From: UBA9619 sp964630665
GTDB taxonomy: Bacteria; Pseudomonadota; Gammaproteobacteria; Arenicellales; UBA868
NCBI GenBank assembly: GCA_964630665.1
Contig: CAZVVN010000025.1
Location: 1-43,704, forward strand
Length of the DNA stretch: 43,704 nucleotides
Reading direction: 5' to 3'
Position 1 is the first letter of the stretch. The number at the start of each line of letters is the position of its first letter. Of the stretch, positions 43,299 to 43,704 are shown in pieces. The notes under the pieces are model-generated. The model did not search any database and was not told the DNA's origin. It saw only the letters and a list, made by a program, of their open reading frames with translations. A program made the position numbers and the translations under genes.

Positions 43299-43704
43299 GA
43301 AACCAGTTCATTCGGTGCTCGAGCAGCCAGTACAGATACCAGGGATTACCCGGTCTGCAGGCCAGGTCCATCGCAAAGCGATGCTGGAACAATGCAAATG
43401 GCATCAGGTGAACCCATGAACTCTGAACACGTCACCCCGGCCTGGAGTTTCAATAGCGAGCCGGATTCTTTCTCTAACGTTTAGAATGACGGTAAGACTC
43501 CATGTTTCAAAACAACGACGCCGACCCCGGGCCACGCGAATTTGCTTGTCAGATTTCTACAGCAACCCGCAAGACCCAGGAGACTGGTGAATATACAGAC
43601 TATAAAACCACTGTGGATCAACCCAAAAGTGGCCTGGAATCCAGCTAGGCCCCGTGATCTGTGCCGAGCACAGCCACCCAGTCTAAAATGCGCAATAAGC
43701 TACT
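43299..43704. other. 406 bp at the right edge without a confident gene
   Basis: Contains the upstream region of the leftward MFS gene and runs to the window end. The frame open on the plus strand from 42936 to 43484 is antisense to the MFS gene for most of its length and I regard it as a shadow. The only other candidate is the small ORF at 43502. No tRNA or clear promoter is seen. Confidence 0.5.
43502..43648 (+). CDS. Doubtful small ORF of 48 residues
   Basis: ATG at 43502 to TAG at 43646-43648. The predicted peptide starts MFQNNDADPGPREF and is polar, with no hydrophobic segment. It has no recognisable family and no convincing Shine-Dalgarno. It could be a short hypothetical gene or chance. 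Confidence 0.15.
   Translation: MFQNNDADPGPREFACQISTATRKTQETGEYTDYKTTVDQPKSGLESS

Noticed and set aside
42936..43484. 182-codon plus-strand ORF at the right edge
   Set aside because: Most of it is antisense to the EntS-like MFS gene and its composition is shadow-like.
1..43704. tRNA, rRNA, CRISPR, IS, phage or defence genes
   Set aside because: I inspected the intergenic gaps and ORF products and saw no cloverleaf, repeat array, transposase or known defence motif.

Overview
The window is 43.7 kb of GC-rich, densely coded bacterial DNA with 33 recognisable protein genes (one cut by the left edge) plus two doubtful small ORFs. I see no rRNA, tRNA, CRISPR array, insertion sequence or phage gene. 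Gene families, Shine-Dalgarno sequences and gene order suggest a heterotrophic proteobacterium that scavenges amino acids and quaternary amines. A 100-N gap flanked by an exact 55-bp duplicate suggests a scaffolded short-read assembly, probably a metagenome bin. The organism is inferred; there is no marker gene here.

Layout. (1) 1-9606 is mixed metabolism: the tail of an acyl-CoA ligase, a class II histone-deacetylase-like amidohydrolase, a second acyl-CoA ligase, a MetF-like protein, LeuB, a thiamine-diphosphate decarboxylase, an unusual three-domain iron-sulfur reductase and a maleate-isomerase/EutA-like protein. (2) 9776-11938 is malate synthase G. (3) 11942-23446 holds two divergent units around a 308-bp control region. 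The leftward unit is a TauD-type dioxygenase, an MFS transporter and a three-subunit flavin/iron-sulfur amine dehydrogenase. The rightward unit is a mandelate-racemase-family enzyme, a DapA-family lyase, a dimethylglycine-dehydrogenase-like protein and an MttB-family methyltransferase. (4) 23525-29431 is a five-gene oligopeptide-type ABC importer on the minus strand. (5) 29704-39461 is a rightward run: a large Asp-box beta-propeller protein, an MFS transporter, an aspartoacylase/DoeB-like deacylase, an N-terminal-nucleophile asparaginase, a methyltransferase and two PLP ammonia-lyases. (6) 39476-43298 is leftward: rhodanese, short-chain dehydrogenase, MalY/PatB-type lyase and an MFS exporter.

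How it may work together. Region 3 looks like a pathway for an N-methylated cyclic amino acid, for example hydroxyproline betaine or a relative. The racemase-family enzyme would invert C2, MttB and/or the DMGDH-like protein would remove N-methyl groups, the trimeric dehydrogenase would oxidise the D-imino acid, and the DapA-family enzyme would deaminate or cleave the product. Methylene-tetrahydrofolate could feed the MetF-like protein, and any glyoxylate could enter malate synthase G. The families are read from the sequence; the substrate is inference. Regions 4 and 5 look like uptake and hydrolysis of peptides or N-acyl amino acids followed by deamination. I recognise no transcription factor in the window, so control must come from elsewhere.
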